Source: a bacterium
GTDB taxonomy: Bacteria > CSSED10-310 > JAJRTK01
Reading direction: 5' to 3'
DNA: 38,195 nucleotides
Assembly: GCA_024278345.1 (NCBI GenBank)
Contig: JAJRTK010000094.1
Span: 1 to 38,195, forward strand
Made by a program: the position numbers and the translations under genes. The stretch's first letter is position 1; every line of letters starts with the position of its first letter. The notes under the pieces are model-generated. The model saw nothing but the letters and a program-made list of their open reading frames with translations, searched no databases and had not been told where the DNA came from. Below, in pieces: positions 25,168 through 33,093 of the stretch.

Positions 25168-26577
25168 ATGGCCTACAAGATCTTGATTGTGGACGACGAA
25201 CCCTTCACCATCGAACTGATGGTCACGATTTTGGAGGATGACGGCTACGACCTGTACACGGCGGCTGATGGCGCCATCGCATTGGAGCAGATCGAAAAAA
25301 TTGAGCCTCGGCTAGTCATCCTTGACTATATGATGCCTCGAGTTAGCGGCCGAGAAGTTGTGGAGCGGCTCCAGGGTCGATACCCAGAGACCTTTGTCAT
25401 CATGGTGACGGGGCGAGGTTCTGAAGAAGTCGCGGTGGAAACACTCAAGCTGGGTGCTATCGATTATATTGCCAAGCCATTTGGCGCGGAGCAATTCCGG
25501 CAGACGATTCAGGAAGTCCTTCAGCGCACTGAAGCCCTCATAGCCAAGCAGCGCGAACAACAGCGGTTGGTGCATGAGAACCTTATCCTGCAAGCGCAGC
25601 TCGCTAAAGGCCGAGATTTTGAAATCATCGGCGCTTCCAAGAAAATGACTGCGGTTTTCGACACCATTGATCGCGTCGCTCCAGAAGACGTCAACGTGAT
25701 GCTTCGTGGTGAATCCGGTACCGGTAAGGAGCTTGTGGCACGCACAATCCACAACCGAAGCTCGCGCCAGGGCCAGGCCATGCTCACGGTCAACTGCGCG
25801 GCGCTTACCGAAACCCTTATTGAAGCCGAGCTGTTCGGGCACGAGCGAGGCGCCTTCACCGGGGCTATCCAACAACGGCCGGGAAAATTTGAGCTGGCTG
25901 ATGGCGGGACCCTCTTTCTCGATGAGATCGGAGACATGAGCCCGCCCACACAAGCCAAAGTTCTTCGCGTCATTCAGGAACACACTTTTCAACGTGTGGG
26001 AGGAACTCAAACACTTCACTGTGATATCCGCCTTATTACGGCGACCCACCGGAACCTGGAAAAGATGGTCCAGGAGGGCAAATTTCGACAGGATCTTTTC
26101 TATCGGATCCATGTCCATCCCATCTACCTTCCGTCACTTCGAGAGCGGCCAGAAGATATCCCGCTGCTTTTTCAGTATTTTATCGACAAATTCTGTTGCG
26201 ACTTTTCCCGGCCACCCATCCAATGCCCCCCTGAGATTGCTCCCTATCTCATGGCCTACCGCTGGCCGGGAAATGTCCGCGAGCTTCGCAACATTGCCGA
26301 ACGTGCCGTCATGCTCTCCGATGGCAACAGGATCCAACTCTCGATCTTGCCCAAGGCAATACTGCAGGCGGCCGAAGAGGAAAAAACGGGCCAAGAAGAA
26401 AAAAACTTGACCCTCAAGGCAGCGATCAACCGAACAAAACGGCATGTAGTGCTTCAGGCACTTGAACGCCATGGCTGGAACCGCACCAGAACCGCGAAAA
26501 CACTGGATATTTCCGTGCGCCATGTCCAGAATATTATCAAGGAATTCAGCCTTAAACCCAGCCCGCAAGGCAGCTAG
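25168..26577 (+). CDS. NtrC-family sigma-54-dependent response regulator
   Basis: A 469-residue activator with three domains. The receiver (1-120) has an intact acidic pair Asp9/Asp10, phosphoacceptor Asp53 (LVILDYMMP) and Lys103 (YIAKPF). The AAA+ domain (~152-385) has Walker A GESGTGKE (181-188), the sigma-54 contact loop GAFTGA (228-233), Walker B GTLFLDEIGD and the WPGNVRELRN motif. A Fis-type helix-turn-helix lies at the C-terminus (WNRTRTAKTLDISVRHVQNI). It should activate sigma-54 promoters when phosphorylated. No cognate kinase is adjacent; the histidine kinase at 7609 is a distant candidate. It diverges from the PilT-like pair, where type IV pilus regulators of the PilR kind are often found. 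Confidence 0.95.
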   Translation: MAYKILIVDDEPFTIELMVTILEDDGYDLYTAADGAIALEQIEKIEPRLVILDYMMPRVSGREVVERLQGRYPETFVIMVTGRGSEEVAVETLKLGAIDYIAKPFGAEQFRQTIQEVLQRTEALIAKQREQQRLVHENLILQAQLAKGRDFEIIGASKKMTAVFDTIDRVAPEDVNVMLRGESGTGKELVARTIHNRSSRQGQAMLTVNCAALTETLIEAELFGHERGAFTGAIQQRPGKFELADGGTLFLDEIGDMSPPTQAKVLRVIQEHTFQRVGGTQTLHCDIRLITATHRNLEKMVQEGKFRQDLFYRIHVHPIYLPSLRERPEDIPLLFQYFIDKFCCDFSRPPIQCPPEIAPYLMAYRWPGNVRELRNIAERAVMLSDGNRIQLSILPKAILQAAEEEKTGQEEKNLTLKAAINRTKRHVVLQALERHGWNRTRTAKTLDISVRHVQNIIKEFSLKPSPQGS

Positions 26578-26607
26578 CCCACCGGCTTATGACTAGGTAT
26601 CTTTACC

Positions 26608-26937
26608 ATGCCAAACCGAATCTTTGTGTTCTTCACCACCATCGACAATCAGGAACAGGCCGACTCGCTGGCACAACGACTTGTCGCCGAAAAGCTCGTT
26701 GCGTGCGCCACCATCCTGCCTGGCGTCACTTCTCACTACACCTGGAAAGAAAAGCAGGAACGTTCTTCTGAGCTTCTGCTCATCCTCAAAACGACAGAAC
26801 TTCTGATCCCAGCTCTTGAAAAAAGGATTCTGGAGATTCACCCCTACGAAGTACCGGAGTTCGTAGGTTGGCCTTTGGAAGCAGGCGCTCCGGCCTACCT
26901 TCGATGGGTGAGGGCTTCCACGCGCGATGCAGAGTGA
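26608..26937 (+). CDS. cutA: CutA1-family divalent-cation tolerance protein
   Basis: A 109-residue small trimeric protein of the CutA1 family, linked in Escherichia coli to tolerance of copper and other divalent cations; its precise biochemical role is not settled. The typical pattern is present: an FVFFTTI strand, AQRLVAEKLVACATILPGVT, SHYTWKEKQERSSELLLILK and HPYEVPEFVGWPLEAG. Length is normal. It follows the NtrC-type gene by 30 bp and precedes hemW by 37 bp, so all three are probably co-transcribed. Confidence 0.95.
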   Translation: MPNRIFVFFTTIDNQEQADSLAQRLVAEKLVACATILPGVTSHYTWKEKQERSSELLLILKTTELLIPALEKRILEIHPYEVPEFVGWPLEAGAPAYLRWVRASTRDAE

Positions 26938-26974
26938 GCCGGCGTAAAAAAACAAGACTCCCTGGCTCGCCCCC

Positions 26975-28126
26975 ATGAGTGGATCTCTTCAAGCTGGCGT
27001 GCACTCCGCCTATATCCATATCCCCCTCTGCCGTCAGCGGTGCGCCTATTGCGACTTTTTCTCTAGCGTCGAGACCGAGGAGATCAAGACCCTTTTTCTT
27101 CGGCGTCTTCACGAAGAGATCGAGACTTCTGAAGTCGCAGCGGGGACTTTTGAGACGATTTACTTTGGAGGCGGCACACCGAGTCGCCTGGCAGGATCTG
27201 AGCTAGGCATCATCATCGAGGCTCTGGAACATCGCTTTGGAATCGCTCATGATGCCGAAATCTCCATGGAGGCAAACCCGGCGGACATCTCTTCCGACTA
27301 CCTTGGGGATGTCATAGCTGCAGGCATCAATCGGCTTAGCTTGGGTGTGCAGTCTTTCGACGACTCCGCTCTTCGGTTCCTTAGCCGTGAGCATTCTGGA
27401 CCTGAAGCTTTTGAAGCAACTCGTCGAGTCGCGGATGCCGGTTTCCGATCTTTTTCCATCGATCTCATCCATGGGTTGCCCGGGTTCGAGATCGAGCCGA
27501 CTCTCGCCGCCCTTGGGATAGCTCTGGAACTTGGTGTTCCGCACATGTCCATCTACGGGCTGACCTACTGTGATGGGAGTTCCTTCGGCAAGGCGCTAGC
27601 CGGCGGCAGAATGGCCCCAAAGGATCCAGATGCCGAAGCCGATACCTTCGAAGAGGCCATCGCGATTCTCACGAGCGCTGGACTGGAACATTACGAGATA
27701 TCCAGCTTCTGCCGACCTGGCCACCGGTGCCTGCACAACATAAGGACGTGGAAAGAAGAGCCTCTGCTAGCCCTGGGTCCGTCCGCAGCCGGCGCCACCA
27801 AGGGTTACCGCTACCGTAATCCCTCCAACATGCGGGATTACCTGGCCAAAAAATCCCCCCAGATCGAGTCAAGCGAAGCCCGGGAGATGGAGGTCGAAAG
27901 CATCATTGCCGGGTTGAGGCTGCTGGAGGGCCTTGGCCTCGAAAGGTTCCACAAACGCCACAATCGGCGGCTAGGCGAAGCTTTCCCGAGAGCTCTGAAA
28001 ACGGCGCGGGAGTATGGCCTTGTGAAACTCGACGACCACTGCCTCCGACTGAACGGACTGCGAGGGATCTTGCTTGCGGACAAGGCTTTGGCACTCTTCG
28101 TAGACGAGGCCCTGAGCAGAGGATAG
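26975..28126 (+). CDS. hemW: Radical SAM heme chaperone HemW
   Basis: HemW-type proteins are radical SAM proteins related to oxygen-independent coproporphyrinogen oxidase (HemN) that carry heme. The cluster motif is CRQRCAYC (Cys19, Cys23, Cys26), followed by YFGGGTPSRL, SMEANPADI, RLSLGVQSF and FSIDLIHGLPG, all family hallmarks. The HemW motif HNxxYW appears as HNIRTW, with Thr for Tyr, and the usual GxGAHS/G reads GPSAAG, so the C-terminal half is somewhat divergent. The 383-residue length is normal. The ATG at 26975 lacks a strong ribosome site; a GTG at 26999 is possible. Confidence 0.92.
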   Translation: MSGSLQAGVHSAYIHIPLCRQRCAYCDFFSSVETEEIKTLFLRRLHEEIETSEVAAGTFETIYFGGGTPSRLAGSELGIIIEALEHRFGIAHDAEISMEANPADISSDYLGDVIAAGINRLSLGVQSFDDSALRFLSREHSGPEAFEATRRVADAGFRSFSIDLIHGLPGFEIEPTLAALGIALELGVPHMSIYGLTYCDGSSFGKALAGGRMAPKDPDAEADTFEEAIAILTSAGLEHYEISSFCRPGHRCLHNIRTWKEEPLLALGPSAAGATKGYRYRNPSNMRDYLAKKSPQIESSEAREMEVESIIAGLRLLEGLGLERFHKRHNRRLGEAFPRALKTAREYGLVKLDDHCLRLNGLRGILLADKALALFVDEALSRG

Positions 28127-28245
28127 AACTTGGTGGGACCAGCCATCGGTGACCGCTTTGGCGGCTCTCGCTATCGCCCGGCCCTCCGGCCCTGGAACCG
28201 GGCGGAGACTCCTGCTATCGCCTACGGCGATGTTCTCCGCAGCGC
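28127..28245. other. Convergent intergenic palindrome cluster
   Basis: Between the stops of hemW and the PP2C gene lie several inverted repeats. ATCGCC-TAC-GGCGAT (28217-28231) is perfect, and CTCCGGCCC pairs imperfectly with GGGCGGAG around 28186-28208. No T run follows on either strand. The position suggests a role in ending both transcripts. Confidence 0.45.
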
Positions 28246-29172
28246 TCACGCTCCGCTCCCGCTACTCCCTTCAGCCGTGGTCTCATCCGGTATGATTTCG
28301 GTAGTCTCCCCAAGCTCAGCAAACGGGGGCAAACCAACTGAGGCCTGATCCTCTATCGATACGGTCTGGTCAGTTCCAGGCGCGGGCGTGCTGTCAGCGG
28401 CCTCGAAATGGAGCAGAATCACCGTGATGTTGTCATCGCCACCTTGAGCATTTGCACGGAGCACAAGTTCTTCGGTCACGCGGTTCAGGTCGCCTTGCTG
28501 TTCCAGGACACACTCAAGGATATCTTTCTCTTCCAGCATGCCGCTCAAGCCGTCTGAGCAAAGCAAGATGTAATCCCCCGGATAGAGTTCCCGGAGTGTG
28601 ATATCGACTTCCACATCCTCTTTTGTGCCCAAGGCACGGGTGATGATGTTCTTCATTGGATGGTAGCGGGCCTCTTCCTCGGTAATCTGGCCAAGCATGA
28701 CCTGAACATTGACCCAATAATGGTCCATGGTGAGTGACCATAGCTCACCGTCTCGGATGAGATAGGCTCTGGAATCCCCAACGTGGCCCACACAGGCCGC
28801 GCCTTGTTCTTCCAAGACCGCCACGCCAACGACGGTGGTCCCCATTCCCTCCAACCGATGCTGCTTGAGGGCTGCCTGGAAAATACGGCGATTGGCCAAA
28901 CGGATCGAAGTCTTGAGCTTATTTGCCTCGATGGGCAAATTGTCATCGATTTCAAACGGCCATGTCACGTCTTCATGCTTGCTGGTCAACGAGAAAAACT
29001 CATCGATCGTCTCGATCGCCATAGCACTGGCGACCTCCCCGGCAGCATGTCCACCCATGCCATCCGCGACGATAAAAAGCAGGTGCTCCGGCAAGACAGC
29101 GTGACTATCCTCGTTGAGGTTCCGCTTTCTTCCAAGATCCGTTCGAGCACTGTGTAACGTACGCAACCCCAC
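28246..29172 (-). CDS. PP2C-family Ser/Thr protein phosphatase
   Basis: A 308-residue metal-dependent phosphatase. Key motifs are RNLNEDS, VADGMGGHAAGEVAS (metal-binding Asp), GTTVVGVAVL, GHVGDSRAYLI, LCSDGLSGML and GGDDNITVILL, so it should be active. A Thr/Glu/Ser-rich tail of ~45 residues follows the domain. The GTG at 29172 is chosen because a good promoter (29210-29238) lies inside any longer reading frame and GGAA/GGGAG precedes it; an upstream ATG at 29268 would place coding sequence over the promoter. It may reverse the action of the Ser/Thr kinase encoded at 16814-19066. It lies downstream of ugd on the same strand, with its own promoter. Confidence 0.9.
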   Translation of the reverse strand: MGLRTLHSARTDLGRKRNLNEDSHAVLPEHLLFIVADGMGGHAAGEVASAMAIETIDEFFSLTSKHEDVTWPFEIDDNLPIEANKLKTSIRLANRRIFQAALKQHRLEGMGTTVVGVAVLEEQGAACVGHVGDSRAYLIRDGELWSLTMDHYWVNVQVMLGQITEEEARYHPMKNIITRALGTKEDVEVDITLRELYPGDYILLCSDGLSGMLEEKDILECVLEQQGDLNRVTEELVLRANAQGGDDNITVILLHFEAADSTPAPGTDQTVSIEDQASVGLPPFAELGETTEIIPDETTAEGSSGSGA

Positions 29173-29209
29173 GGCTTCCGAGGACTCCCGTTTCAGGTTA
29201 TAATTTCTA

Positions 29210-29238
29210 AGTATCCGCACGAGCCGGCTGCCTGTCAA
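29210..29238 (-). promoter_or_regulatory. Promoter for the PP2C phosphatase gene
   Basis: On the minus strand: TTGACA (29238-29233), a 17-bp spacer and GATACT (29215-29210). The -35 box is perfect consensus. Transcription would start near 29203, giving a leader of about 30 nt. Confidence 0.6.
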
Positions 29239-29287
29239 CCCCAAACACGCACTGCATGGCAGCGCCAAAAAACAAGGCTATCACTCT

Positions 29288-30598
29288 TTACTGGACCGAA
29301 TTGGCAGCTTTTCGCCCCATGCCATGATAGACGAACCCCATCTTCTGGTACCTCTCGGAATAGTAAATATTCCTTGGATCAAACAAGATAGGAACACGCA
29401 TGACGTCCCGGATCCGCCGAAGATTCATATGGCGGAACTCATTCCACTCAGTAGCCACGACCAATGCATCGGCACCTGTCGCTGCCTCATAGACGCTATC
29501 ACAGTATTGGACAGCGGGGTAGAGTTCCCGCGCTCGGGGCATTGCCTGAGGATCATAGGCCCTCACGGTGGCGCCGGAATCCAGCAGGAGCTTCAGCAAC
29601 TCCATCGCCTTGGCTTTACGGATATCATCGGTGTTTGGCTTGAACGCAAGCCCCAGAAGAGCAATGGTCTTGCCCTCAAGCTCCCCCAGAACCGCGGTCA
29701 TCTTCCTGAAAAACCTCGGAACCCTCTCCTGGTTAATCTTCCATGCGGCCTCAAGGAGCACGGGATCGATGCTATATTTCCGCATCGTATGGATGAGGCT
29801 TTCAAGGTCTTTTGGAAAACAGGAACCCCCAAAACCAAGGCCGGCATCCAAGAATTGCGGCCCGATCCGCTGATCGTAGCCCATGCCTTTGGCGACCTGA
29901 AGAACGTCGGCTCCGGCTTGTTCACAGAGGTCGGCAACCAGATTGATAAAGGAGATCCGGGCCGCCAAGAAGCAATTGGACGCATATTTTATGATCTCGG
30001 CCGATTCCACATCGGTAATGAGCATCGGCCTTTCTAGGGGCGCGTACAGTTCCAGCAGAGTCATGGCAACGGATTTAGAGGGAGCGCCAATCACGATGCG
30101 GTCGGGGCGCAGTGTGTCCTGAATAGCCGATCCCTCGCGGAGAAACTCGGGATTGGAGACCACGTCGAATTCGCCAGACCAGACTTTGTGCTCCGAAATG
30201 ATTCGTCGCACAAGATCCCCCGTCCCGACGGGGACTGTCGATTTGTTGACCACAACCTTGTAACCGTTCATGGCCCGAGCGATTCCGGTGGCCACCTCAC
30301 GAACGGCGGAGAGATCACTGCCCCCATCCCCTTTCGACGGAGTGGGTACCGCAATAAACAGGACCTCCCCTCCCTGGACGGCACTTTTGAGTTCGGTGGT
30401 AAAATGAAGGCGGGCATCCGCATGATTCCGTTTGACCATCTCCTCCAAGCCTGGCTCGAAGATCGGCATTTTTCCACGCTCGAGATCCTCGATCTTCAAC
30501 GAATCCTTGTCCACGCAAACGACGTCGTTTCCAAGATCAGCAAAAACGGCTCCAGTGACCAATCCCACATAGCCAGTGCCGATGACTACAACATTCAA
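29288..30598 (-). CDS. ugd: UDP-glucose/GDP-mannose dehydrogenase family protein, probably UDP-glucose 6-dehydrogenase
   Basis: It oxidises UDP-glucose to UDP-glucuronate with two NAD+, supplying a precursor for polysaccharides. The N-terminus is a Rossmann fold beginning NVVVIGTGYVGLVTGAVFAD, followed by AVPTPSKGDG. The catalytic Cys is in GFGGSCFPKDLESL, and FKPNTDDIRKAKAMELLKLL and the C-terminal domain complete the family. The TTG at 30598 is chosen because GGGAG lies 7 nt upstream and the protein then begins directly with the Rossmann strand (436 residues, normal). An ATG at 30703 would add 35 unrelated residues. GDP-mannose dehydrogenase activity cannot be excluded. It fits with the sugar transferase and glycosyltransferases upstream. 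Confidence 0.93.
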   Translation of the reverse strand: MNVVVIGTGYVGLVTGAVFADLGNDVVCVDKDSLKIEDLERGKMPIFEPGLEEMVKRNHADARLHFTTELKSAVQGGEVLFIAVPTPSKGDGGSDLSAVREVATGIARAMNGYKVVVNKSTVPVGTGDLVRRIISEHKVWSGEFDVVSNPEFLREGSAIQDTLRPDRIVIGAPSKSVAMTLLELYAPLERPMLITDVESAEIIKYASNCFLAARISFINLVADLCEQAGADVLQVAKGMGYDQRIGPQFLDAGLGFGGSCFPKDLESLIHTMRKYSIDPVLLEAAWKINQERVPRFFRKMTAVLGELEGKTIALLGLAFKPNTDDIRKAKAMELLKLLLDSGATVRAYDPQAMPRARELYPAVQYCDSVYEAATGADALVVATEWNEFRHMNLRRIRDVMRVPILFDPRNIYYSERYQKMGFVYHGMGRKAANSVQ

Positions 30599-30717
30599 AT
30601 CTCTACTCCCTCTGACCAGGCGGTCTGTTATCCGCTGGTTCGCCAAACATTTGAATTCTCTTGAGTAATCCCAGCCCAACATAGAATCCGCTCGGGGAAT
30701 CAAGCGGCCTTCCTTGA

Positions 30718-30956
30718 CCCGGAACTCTCGTCACATCTCTACTGCGGCAGCCGATCCATCGTTTCCCCCGGCGTCCTCGTCGGCCAGCTCCTCGACGGTG
30801 CGCAGGTGAGTTGCCCCCCCTACTACGCCTCCGGTGGCTGGCCTTCCTGCTCCTTGGTGGAAACGCGCCTCGAACCGCCTCGTGACGATCCGTGATGATC
30901 CTTGGTGGAAACGCGCCTCGAACCGCCTCGTGACGATCCGTGATGAGAGTTCCGGG
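30718..30956 (+). repeat. Inverted-repeat intergenic element, copy 2 (MITE-like)
   Basis: The ends CCCGGAACTCTCGTCA (30718-30733) and TGATGAGAGTTCCGGG (30941-30956) are inverted repeats matching at 15 of 16 positions. The interior shares blocks with copy 1 and copy 3. It also holds a 48-bp perfect tandem duplication near its right end. No ORF of note. Confidence 0.8.
30851..30946 (+). repeat. Perfect 48-bp tandem duplication inside element copy 2
   Basis: Units 30851-30898 and 30899-30946 are identical, each starting TCCTTGGTGGAAACGCGCCT. Identity across both units implies a recent event. Copy 3 of the element has one diverged unit at the corresponding place. Confidence 0.95.
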
Positions 30957-31038
30957 CTGCGGGATGTGGAGGATGCTCCGCTGCTTTTTCTTGAGTTCGC
31001 TTTTGCTCCCGAGGCCGCTTGGTTTTCGATTCGCTGTA

Positions 31039-32487
31039 TCAGTAGGCATTCTTGTGGACGGTGAACAATGTCATGAACAGAATCCAACAATCCCGAGCCA
31101 GCGACCAGTTCTCAATGTAAAAGATATCGTATTTGATTCGCTCCTCGATGGAGGTATTTCCCCGAAGCCCTTTGATTTGGGCCAAGCCAGTCATGCCGGA
31201 TCGGACGCGATGCCGAATCATATAATCGGGTATCTTTCGCCGAAATTCCTCGACAAAACTCGGCCGCTCCGGGCGAGGACCCACGAGGCTCATCTCCCCC
31301 TTGAGAACATTCCAGAGCTGCGGCAACTCATCGAGGGAAAGCCGGCGCAAGATCCGCCCGAGCCTGGTAGTCCGGGAGTCATTTTCGCAAGCGAAGACCG
31401 GGCCCGTATGTCTCTCGGCGTCTTCCACCATTGTCCGGTATTTGATCATCTCGAAAGGCCGACCGTCCAGACCCATGCGCTGTTGGCGAAAAAAGACCGG
31501 GCCCCTGTAATCGAGTTTGATGAGAATCGCGATGGCCAGCATCAACGTGGGGCCAGCGGCAAGAAGCACGAGGGAAGAAAAGACAAGATCCATCAAACGC
31601 TTGAGCATCCCATGGATACCGCTCACGGGGGATTGAGACATGTTGATGATAGGCAGCCCGTCAAACTCCTCCACCCCACCTCGCAGAGTGAAGTATTGGA
31701 TGAGATCGGGAATGACCTTCACCGTCACACACTCGCCCTGCAACGACTGAAGGATGGATAGCATGGTCTTGTGCTGCTCCAACGGCAAGGCGATGAAAAG
31801 CTGATCGATACGGTGATCCTGGCAAATGGCCAACGCGTCCTTGCAGTGCCCGAGAATCGGCACCCCATCTACCTCTTCACCCAAGGGGTGCTCGTCATCA
31901 AGAAAGCCCAGAGCCTGGAAGCCCAGACTCGGATGGGCTCGGACTTTCCGCAAAAAGGTCCGACCCAGCTCACCGGCGCCGACGATAGCGATCTGACGCA
32001 GATTAAAACCGCGGCGACGCGCCGCTTTGAGCATCAACCGCAGGATGGCGCGATACCCCAGCACCAACACCACGTTGAGGCAGAACCAGAAGAGAAGAAC
32101 CGTTCGGGAGATCCAAGCCTTGTCTGTAAAAAAGTAGACGAGGAAGGTGCAAAACAAGAACACCTCGAGCAAGCTCTGAAAGACTGTCAACAGCTCTTCG
32201 CCGAGGTTTTCGCTCCGCTTGGGATGGTACAGGTGGTTCGCCCGGAAAATGAAAACAATGGCCGACGCCAGCAAAGCTATCGTCAACGGGTTGAGATAGC
32301 GATTCAAAGGATGGACTTCCACCTCGAACTGAACGATGCGCGCCAAGAGGTCCGAGCTCGCCAAGTACCGCACAAGGGATTCGTCAGCGAAACGCAAGTA
32401 CCAGGCGATGCCCAACGCCGCCAGTGACAGCAGCACATCGCCCACGGCAAACATGCAAACCATCAACCGATGGTGTTTCTTGAGCAT
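31039..32487 (-). CDS. Undecaprenyl-phosphate sugar-1-phosphate transferase
   Basis: It starts exopolysaccharide or O-antigen repeat synthesis by moving a sugar-1-phosphate from a UDP-sugar to undecaprenyl phosphate in the inner membrane. The N-terminal ~150 residues hold four membrane segments. A CoA-binding-like Rossmann region follows (IAIVGAGELGRTFLRKVRAH). The C-terminal bacterial sugar transferase domain has KRLMDLVFSSLVLL, GPVFFRQQRMGLDG, FEMIKYRTM and LSLDELPQLWNVLKGEMSLV followed by GPRPE. The 482-residue length and order match the WcaJ/WbaP-like polyprenyl glycosylphosphotransferase family. GGGAGG lies 5 nt before the ATG. Glucose or galactose is likely, but the substrate is not proven. 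Confidence 0.93.
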   Translation of the reverse strand: MLKKHHRLMVCMFAVGDVLLSLAALGIAWYLRFADESLVRYLASSDLLARIVQFEVEVHPLNRYLNPLTIALLASAIVFIFRANHLYHPKRSENLGEELLTVFQSLLEVFLFCTFLVYFFTDKAWISRTVLLFWFCLNVVLVLGYRAILRLMLKAARRRGFNLRQIAIVGAGELGRTFLRKVRAHPSLGFQALGFLDDEHPLGEEVDGVPILGHCKDALAICQDHRIDQLFIALPLEQHKTMLSILQSLQGECVTVKVIPDLIQYFTLRGGVEEFDGLPIINMSQSPVSGIHGMLKRLMDLVFSSLVLLAAGPTLMLAIAILIKLDYRGPVFFRQQRMGLDGRPFEMIKYRTMVEDAERHTGPVFACENDSRTTRLGRILRRLSLDELPQLWNVLKGEMSLVGPRPERPSFVEEFRRKIPDYMIRHRVRSGMTGLAQIKGLRGNTSIEERIKYDIFYIENWSLARDCWILFMTLFTVHKNAY

Positions 32488-33093
32488 CCCAACCTCCCAC
32501 TTTCGAGCTAAACCGCCTAGCGGATCTCACCCGGTAAGCCCGCACTTGTACCTGAAATACAACTTTACCGAAACCAAGGCAACTCACACAAAAAATAGGT
32601 TCCACCACCAAAATTTAGCAAAAACTGCACCAAACCCTGTGATCTGGAACTCTCCTCACGGCTCGTGGCGAGGCAGTCGGGCGCGGTTCCGCCAAGGACG
32701 AGAGTCGAAGCGCAGCGGGAACTCCCCCAAGATGAACAGGCAGCCACTGAAAGGCGTGGTCATGCAACCAGCCGAGGAGCCGACCGACTTGGATGCCGTA
32801 TGGAGATAGTAGCTCCGAACGCTGCGGAAGACCCGCAACGAGATTTCCGGGTGTGAGGCTCTGGCCCCTTCAACCCCCTGGCCGCCGCAAGGTAGCAGTC
32901 TATCCATACCGGTGCAAGCTCTTGGGAGCAACTGCCCACGAACCGACCCGAAGCTCCCACGGATTGGGTGGTGCTCCGGCCCTTGGGCGGTGACTCGCTC
33001 AAGGGAGTTGTTGTCATCAGCATCTATTAGTGTAGCCAATGTAGACGGTCCGGTGGATCGAAGAAAAGGAGGAGAACTTCCCTTGGGCGCTTT
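32488..33093. other. Long intergenic region between the first GT4 gene and the sugar transferase
   Basis: This 606-bp region holds the AT-rich leader of the sugar transferase (32488-32640), where TTGCTA-18 bp-TATTTT on the minus strand is a weak promoter candidate. The inverted-repeat element copy 3 (32644-32851) follows. The remaining ~240 bp (32852-33093) I cannot explain. A 127-codon minus-strand frame across it is not convincing. No tRNA or terminator seen. Confidence 0.5.
32644..32851 (-). repeat. Inverted-repeat intergenic element, copy 3 (reverse orientation)
   Basis: On the minus strand it starts CCCGGAAATCTCGTTGCGG and ends CCTTGGCGGAACCGCGCC, later GCCTCGCCACGAGCCGTGAG, then GAGAGTTCCAG. 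These match copy 2 in the same order. The interior ACGCCT...GTGGCTG block is also shared. The terminal repeats are more decayed (about 10 of 15). Confidence 0.7.

Larger units (their letters stand above)
30599..31038. other. Intergenic region between the sugar transferase and ugd
   Basis: Most of this 440-bp gap is filled by the inverted-repeat element copy 2 (30718-30956). The remaining flanks hold the ribosome site of ugd. I see no protein-coding gene and no clear promoter. Confidence 0.55.

Noticed and set aside
25312-26118. 268-codon minus-strand ORF
   Set aside because: Antisense to the conserved NtrC-type gene; no protein features.
30851-30946. CRISPR-like direct repeat
   Set aside because: Two identical 48-bp units are directly adjacent with no spacer, so it is a tandem duplication.
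30940-31761. 273-codon plus-strand ORF
   Set aside because: Antisense to the sugar transferase gene; its beginning lies in repeat element copy 2.
32656-33039. 127-codon minus-strand ORF, considered as a transposase or group II intron remnant
   Set aside because: No catalytic or intron domain V motif is visible, and half of it lies in repeat element copy 3.
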